Source: Magnetospirillum sulfuroxidans (GTDB lineage: Bacteria; Pseudomonadota; Alphaproteobacteria; Rhodospirillales; Magnetospirillaceae). From it: DNA of 36,267 nucleotides. Under the pieces are notes generated by a model. The model was given only the letters and a program-made list of their open reading frames with translations, was not told the DNA's origin and ran no database searches. Below, piece after piece: positions 32,371-36,267 of the stretch. The position numbers and the translations under genes were made by a program. The DNA lies in NCBI RefSeq assembly GCF_018224925.1, contig NZ_JAGTUF010000029.1, positions 1 through 36,267 on the forward strand, in the 5' to 3' direction. How positions within the stretch are numbered: the first letter of the stretch is position 1; every line of letters begins with the position of its first letter.

Positions 32371-32690
32371 AGGTGCCGTCAGGCCGTCGCACCGTAGCGC
32401 GGCGACGAAGGTTTGGGTGCCCCAATGTCCAAACGGGGCATGAGCCTTGAGGCGCTGTCCCCGCCGCGCTCGTCCCCGCAGCCGGGTCATCTTCGTGGTG
32501 GTCGCGGTCTCATCGATGAAGACCAGCCGATGCGGTTCCTGGTACATGCGGGGCTGACGTTTCTCCCGCCAGACGCGGCGATCCTGCGCCACGTCATCGC
32601 GACCGGCCTCGGTTGCCAGCAGTGTTTTCTTTGACGCTGAAGCCCTGCTTGATTAGGAATTTCGACAATGACGCGGCGTGAGCCACGACG
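32371..32690 (-). pseudogene. Frameshifted IS630-family transposase remnant
   Basis: On the minus strand the segment ASLSKFLIKQGFSVK (ending near 32630) is the N-terminal 'L...GLS.KKTLLA' region of IS630 transposases. After a one-base frameshift the sequence continues DDVAQDRRVWREKRQPRM, then EPHRLVFIDETATTTKMTRL, which carries the first catalytic Asp region, and APFGHWGTQTFVAALRCDGL. It breaks off at the IS3 remnant near 32371. In intact family members the Asp motif is DETGTTTKM; here Gly is Ala. Both ends are missing. The other end lies right against the radical SAM stop codon. Confidence 0.8.
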
Positions 32691-32691
32691 C

Positions 32692-34344
32692 CTAGCGTAC
32701 CGACAGCGTCGGCAGACGGCCAAGAATCTTCCTCGCCAACCGGCTGAACTCGCCTCGTCCAATCATGCGGGCGGCACGCATCACCCTGCCCACCATGATC
32801 AAGGCCGGATTGGCCAGAAAATCGTGATGATAACGCATCAGGGCGATCCATCCCAAAGCCATTCCGAGCCAATCGTTGGGCTTACGCCGCAGTTGCGCGG
32901 TCAAGTAACGCAGCGCAACACTGTGCCACGGCAACAGATAGACCGCCGCCTCCATCTGATCCTTACGGTCACGGGAAATCTTGGGGATGAACACCATGTT
33001 CTTCATCACCCGTTCGGCCAGCACCTCATAAGTCAAATCCGCCGGAGTGATGAAGCCACGCTCCAACGCCTGGTTGGTCAGCGGATAATGGGGGAAATAC
33101 TGCATCTGATAGGTGTTCAGCTTCATCGGTGTCGGCAGTTGCAACATCATGTCGACGGTTTCTTCCATCACCTCAACGGTGTCGAAGGGGCTACCCAAAA
33201 TGATGTCGAATTGCGGCACCACGCCGATGCGAGCCAGAAGATGGGCTTTTTCGACTAGTTCTGGATTTTTTCCTGGACGCTTCAACACGTCACGGCGGAT
33301 TTGGTCGGAGCCGGATTGAATGCCGAAATGCAGCTCGTTCAGGCCGGCATCCGCTAACTTGCGAACGTTTTCTTCCTTGATCAACTTAGGCACCAGTTCG
33401 CAATGAAACGGCAGGCCCACCTGTTCCTTGTACTTGCGGGCAAATTCGTCGGTCCAGTCGTCGAAGACGCCAAACACTTCATCGTTAAACGACACCGAAT
33501 GAGCCTTGGGCTGACGCGACCACAGATGCTTGATCTCGGCGATGGCGCTGTCGGGCGAACGCAGACGGACAAAACGGCCATTGCCTCGATTCATGGGGAT
33601 CAGCAGCGAATTGACGCAGTAGGAACACAGGTAAACGCAACCGCGCCCGGCCATCACCCAGATTTCATCATTGTCGACTTCAGGATCGTCGGTGGTGCAA
33701 CGGTCGTATTCGATGAAATGCATATTAGACTCGCCCAAGGCCTGAAACGGCAGCACGTCCAAATCTTCGATCAGTCGCTGCTGGCCCATGTCGATGACGG
33801 CACCGTCATCACCCTTGAACCACAGGCCGACAATCCCACGCAAATCGTGATTGCCGGATTTCAGCCGATCATAGGCCTCGATCAGGGCAAGTTCCCCCTC
33901 GCCCCTGCAGGCATAGTCAGTGAATTCCAATGCTTCGGCTGGTGAAATGGTCGAGAATTTGCCACCGATCATTACCGGGACATCGGTCAGTGCCCGGATG
34001 CGGGCGGTCAGATCGCGTGCCGCCACCACATAGGGCGCCATCACGCTCAGGGTGACCAGATTAGGGGCGATCCGACGGATCAAATCCAAAGTTGCCGCCA
34101 TCTCCACATCAGAAATGGGAGTGTGGCGGTTGGTCAGCGTATCTTTCAGAAAAATACAGTGGGATTCGACACCGCAATTATTGGTCAAATTGTGAAACAG
34201 TCTGAGCGCAAACGATTTGAAGCAGTAAAGCGAAATATGAACCACTTTGATTGGGCTCACCGGTGCCGGCAACGGTCCTTCTTCATGCATGTGGCGCAAC
34301 ACCCCCAACGCATCAAAGCCCGAATCGCGATAACACTGGCTCAT
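32692..34344 (-). CDS. B12-binding-domain radical SAM enzyme
   Basis: This is a 550-residue protein. Residues about 30-190 form a B12-binding-like Rossmann domain (VVHISLYCFKSFALRLFHNL, VTLSVMAPYVVAARDLTAR, VPVMIGGKFSTISPAEALEF, ACRGEGELALIEAY). The radical SAM domain has the [4Fe-4S] motif C-x3-C-x2-C in GRGCVYLCSYCVNS at about residues 233-240, VSFNDEVFGVF and ELHFGIQSGSDQIRRDVLKR. It ends in a basic, partly hydrophobic tail. The start is ATG 34344 with AAGGA 9 bases upstream; ATG 34377 is less well supported. Family members methylate unactivated carbons or rearrange rings, often in lipid or secondary metabolite pathways. It is last in an operon with a methyltransferase and a 2OG oxygenase-like gene. 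The substrate is unknown. Confidence 0.87.
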   Translation of the reverse strand: MSQCYRDSGFDALGVLRHMHEEGPLPAPVSPIKVVHISLYCFKSFALRLFHNLTNNCGVESHCIFLKDTLTNRHTPISDVEMAATLDLIRRIAPNLVTLSVMAPYVVAARDLTARIRALTDVPVMIGGKFSTISPAEALEFTDYACRGEGELALIEAYDRLKSGNHDLRGIVGLWFKGDDGAVIDMGQQRLIEDLDVLPFQALGESNMHFIEYDRCTTDDPEVDNDEIWVMAGRGCVYLCSYCVNSLLIPMNRGNGRFVRLRSPDSAIAEIKHLWSRQPKAHSVSFNDEVFGVFDDWTDEFARKYKEQVGLPFHCELVPKLIKEENVRKLADAGLNELHFGIQSGSDQIRRDVLKRPGKNPELVEKAHLLARIGVVPQFDIILGSPFDTVEVMEETVDMMLQLPTPMKLNTYQMQYFPHYPLTNQALERGFITPADLTYEVLAERVMKNMVFIPKISRDRKDQMEAAVYLLPWHSVALRYLTAQLRRKPNDWLGMALGWIALMRYHHDFLANPALIMVGRVMRAARMIGRGEFSRLARKILGRLPTLSVR

Positions 34345-34399
34345 ACCTGAAAATCCTTGATTTCCGTCAGTCAGCATCTTGCGGGAAGAGCTGCACCGG

Positions 34400-34417
34400 A
34401 AACAATCTTAATTGTTT
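34400..34417. repeat. AT-rich inverted repeat between methyltransferase and radical SAM genes
   Basis: AAACAAT (34400-34406) and ATTGTTT (34411-34417) are perfect 7-base arms with a 4-base loop. The repeat overlaps the methyltransferase stop codon and lies in the 72-base gap before the radical SAM start. Only three T bases follow in either direction, so a weak terminator, an RNA-processing hairpin or an operator are all possible. Confidence 0.35.
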
Positions 34418-35121
34418 TACGGGTTTAGCGACTCAATCACCATCGCCGCCTGCTGATAGCTCCAGCCTAGATAGCGGTATGTCAGCCCCTGTTCAGCAAC
34501 GAATTCTTGGAACGCCTTGAACTCGTTGTCGCGCCAACCGACGTGATTGAAATATTCGTCGAATACGATGACCGTCCCCGCGTGCAAGCGCGTCGCCAAC
34601 AATCCCAAAACCGTCCGGGTAGAGGAATAAAGATCAGCATCCATATGCAGCAGAGCCACCGGCTCGGCATCGGCAGACAGATAAGGCGGCAGGGTCTGGT
34701 CGAACCAGCCCTTGTGCAAGGTGACGTTCCCCGGTACCGCTGGCAAATCCGTCTGGGCATAATGGCCCTTGGCCTCGTGCCGACCGGGCCAATCCTCGGG
34801 CAGCCCCTCGAAACTATCGAAGCCGTGGATGGCCCGCCCCGGCAGCATCTGAGCCAAAAGACGAATGGAATCACCGCCGGCGACACCGAATTCCAGCACC
34901 GAACCCTGCGCCGGTGCCCGCACGGCCGCCAGCTGCAACAGATCATTACGATTGCGGAACACTAAGGCCTGGGCCATGTGAGCCCGAGCATAATCGGCGC
35001 TGTCGCGCTGTGCTTCGGCCAGCAAGAGAGCGTGGGGGTGCAACAGACGCGCCTGCATCTTGTCTAACAAGATATCAGCGAGGCGAACGCACAATTTGTC
35101 CACCAGCCGATTCAACAACAT
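34417..35121 (-). CDS. TylF-like SAM-dependent O-methyltransferase
   Basis: This is a 234-residue class I methyltransferase of the macrocin-O-methyltransferase group. The SAM site is SVLEFGVAGGDSIRLLAQML near residue 75. It is followed by IHGFDSFEGLPEDWPGRHEA, the metal-binding ALLHMDADLYSSTRTVLGLL and VIVFDEYFNHVGWRDNE. Members methylate sugar hydroxyls. The N-terminal 60 residues are helical and partly basic. ATG 35121 follows the oxygenase stop by 13 bases. The role is probably O-methylation of a sugar in the local glycan (inference). Confidence 0.87.
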   Translation of the reverse strand: MLLNRLVDKLCVRLADILLDKMQARLLHPHALLLAEAQRDSADYARAHMAQALVFRNRNDLLQLAAVRAPAQGSVLEFGVAGGDSIRLLAQMLPGRAIHGFDSFEGLPEDWPGRHEAKGHYAQTDLPAVPGNVTLHKGWFDQTLPPYLSADAEPVALLHMDADLYSSTRTVLGLLATRLHAGTVIVFDEYFNHVGWRDNEFKAFQEFVAEQGLTYRYLGWSYQQAAMVIESLNP

Positions 35122-35134
35122 ACGCACGCGAACC

Positions 35135-35956
35135 TCACTTACGATAAGTGTAAAAACCGCGGTGGGGATTGACCGGCTTACCGAACAAACGGTCACGAAT
35201 CATGCGCAGACGCGATTTGACGAACCGCTTGGTGGAAATCAGTTCCAACAGGCGGTCATTGGCATGCGGCAATTCCAAAATGGTGGGAATCGAAAAGCAC
35301 TGCATACGTCCGACGCCACTACCATCATAGCCGATGATACGATCAACACCGTGGCGCAGATTGGCATCGAAGAACAGTACGTCGCCGGCCTGGACATGCT
35401 GTTCCACGTCAATGCGGGTCCCGTGGCGATCGATCATGAACAGGCCGCCTTCCTTGAAGTCGGGACCACGAAAGGTCAAGGGCAACAGAAAATGCCAGTG
35501 CCGACGATTGGGCACTCCGTCCTCATGCTCGACCAGCCAACCTTCACCCGGCGGATACAGCGTCGCGGTGACATAGGCGCCATAACGTTCCGGCGTCATC
35601 AATTCGCTGTCATGGGAGAAAATACCGGCAACCTCATTGCGGAAGCGGCTGAGTGTCAGACACAATTCGCGCGTCGGCGCATGCATGGGCGGGTTCCATA
35701 GCATATCGAATGCCCGCACCATGGTATGAGTGGTGGTGCTATCGCGGATAACCTTGTTGGGTTCACCTAAATAGGGTCCCCAGATCAAGGCGCTGTCGCT
35801 ACGGGGCTTGGATAGTTCCTTGTGCCAGAATTCGCGGATGGCCGCGATCACCGCGACCGACACCATGCCCTTGCCGATGGCATAGCCGTCTTGCTCCAAT
35901 CTGGCGCGCAAAGGCAACGGATCGTGCGCGCTCATATCCAAAGGCAGTCCCGTCAT
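35135..35956 (-). CDS. 2OG-Fe(II) oxygenase-like protein (PhyH-type)
   Basis: This is a 273-residue protein with a double-stranded beta-helix pattern. GWLVEHEDGVPNRRHWHFLL gives an H-x-D iron motif near residue 143, and DVLFFDANLRHGVDRIIGYD gives the distal His near residue 200. A following Arg (VGRMQCFSIP) could bind 2-oxoglutarate. This order matches phytanoyl-CoA-type or related non-haem iron oxygenases, though overall similarity is hard to judge by eye. ATG 35956 is chosen; TTG 35977 and ATG 35935 are alternatives. It leads the minus-strand operon with the methyltransferase and radical SAM genes, and probably hydroxylates a lipid or sugar-linked substrate. Confidence 0.72.
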   Translation of the reverse strand: MTGLPLDMSAHDPLPLRARLEQDGYAIGKGMVSVAVIAAIREFWHKELSKPRSDSALIWGPYLGEPNKVIRDSTTTHTMVRAFDMLWNPPMHAPTRELCLTLSRFRNEVAGIFSHDSELMTPERYGAYVTATLYPPGEGWLVEHEDGVPNRRHWHFLLPLTFRGPDFKEGGLFMIDRHGTRIDVEQHVQAGDVLFFDANLRHGVDRIIGYDGSGVGRMQCFSIPTILELPHANDRLLELISTKRFVKSRLRMIRDRLFGKPVNPHRGFYTYRK

Positions 35957-36044
35957 CCTTGCCCCCCGTGCCGACAATATCCGTTTCTAGGGCTACTGGT
36001 TACCACGCGCCCGGTCAAGAGTATTGGCACCGATCCAGCAGTTC

Positions 36045-36267
36045 TAATTTTGGAACGAAAGGGGATTCCCAAAGCGTCGAAAGTCTGACTCAATCTGTGG
36101 TGTGGAGCGGCTTGAGACGTACATAAGTGTGCTGCGGGCTCGGTGCGAGGGACTGCCCGACAGGCGTGGGGACAGCAACACCCGCCATACGATGTCGGAT
36201 ATCGGGCTGGCGGCGTTCTCGGTGTTTTTCATGCAGAGTCCGTCGTTCCTCGCGCATCAGCGGACGC
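36045..36267 (+). pseudogene. N-terminal part of a transposase, cut by the window edge
   Basis: A frame open from the stop at 36045-36047 to the window end contains VERLETYISVLRARCEGLPD, HTMSDIGLAAFSVFFMQSPS and FLAHQRT. From memory this is the N-terminus of a widespread transposase family ('MADIGLAAFS.FFMQSPSFLA.QR'). GTG 36102 is a possible start. The fragment at positions 2-79 looks like the middle of the same family in the same orientation. It may be an intact element whose remainder lies outside the window, so 'pseudogene' here means only partial. Confidence 0.65.

Noticed and set aside
1-36267. CRISPR arrays, tRNA or rRNA genes
   Set aside because: No regularly spaced direct repeats and no cloverleaf or rRNA-like sequence were noticed on either strand.

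Overview
The window is a GC-rich bacterial chromosome segment devoted almost entirely to building a cell-surface polysaccharide (O-antigen, capsule or exopolysaccharide). Codon usage with strong G/C third positions, ATGA start/stop overlaps and the gene types suggest an alphaproteobacterium, perhaps Magnetospirillum or a relative. That taxonomic guess is inference, because no rRNA or other marker is present; purH is the only housekeeping gene.

Layout. Positions 1-375 are a pile-up of three truncated transposase pieces. From 491 to 16577 runs one plus-strand series of genes, mostly joined by 4-base or slightly longer overlaps. In order these are an HAD phosphatase, kdsB, a 66-residue membrane protein, a Wzy-like polymerase, rfbF and rfbG (CDP-glucose pathway), a cupin epimerase, an SDR lacking the usual catalytic Lys, a GT2-GT4 fusion, four more glycosyltransferases including a CgeB-like one, a Wzx-like flippase, a DegT-like PLP enzyme and a FemAB/GNAT-like transferase. 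Positions 16572-19350 hold a minus-strand NodB deacetylase and an AsnB-like amidotransferase, with a 58-codon plus-strand ORF between them. A divergent intergenic region with a hairpin at 19405-19430 leads to a second plus-strand operon (19498-23179: deacetylase plus three glycosyltransferases), which ends in a clear intrinsic terminator. purH follows on the minus strand. A third plus-strand block (25098-32272) has a second AsnB-like amidotransferase with a TTG start, two glycosyltransferases, a TviB-type UDP-HexNAc 6-dehydrogenase, a GT9 enzyme and a DPM1-like GT2. Positions 32281-32690 are remnants of IS3 and IS630 elements. The last operon (minus strand, 35956-32692) encodes a 2OG-Fe(II) oxygenase-like protein, a TylF-like methyltransferase and a B12-binding radical SAM enzyme. 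At 36045 an N-terminal transposase fragment begins and runs off the window.

How it fits together. RfbF and RfbG make CDP-4-keto-6-deoxyglucose. The cupin and SDR next to them probably turn it into a CDP-6-deoxyhexose, since no RfbH (dideoxy branch) is visible. TviB makes a UDP-HexNAc uronic acid, and the two AsnB-like proteins are candidates to amidate it. The PLP enzyme and FemAB-like protein look like an amino-sugar and acylation pair. Twelve glycosyltransferase genes (13 domains) assemble the repeat, Wzx flips it and Wzy polymerises it. NodB deacetylases, the methyltransferase, the oxygenase and the radical SAM enzyme may decorate the glycan or a lipid. No Wzz, WaaL, Wza or exosortase is visible in the window.
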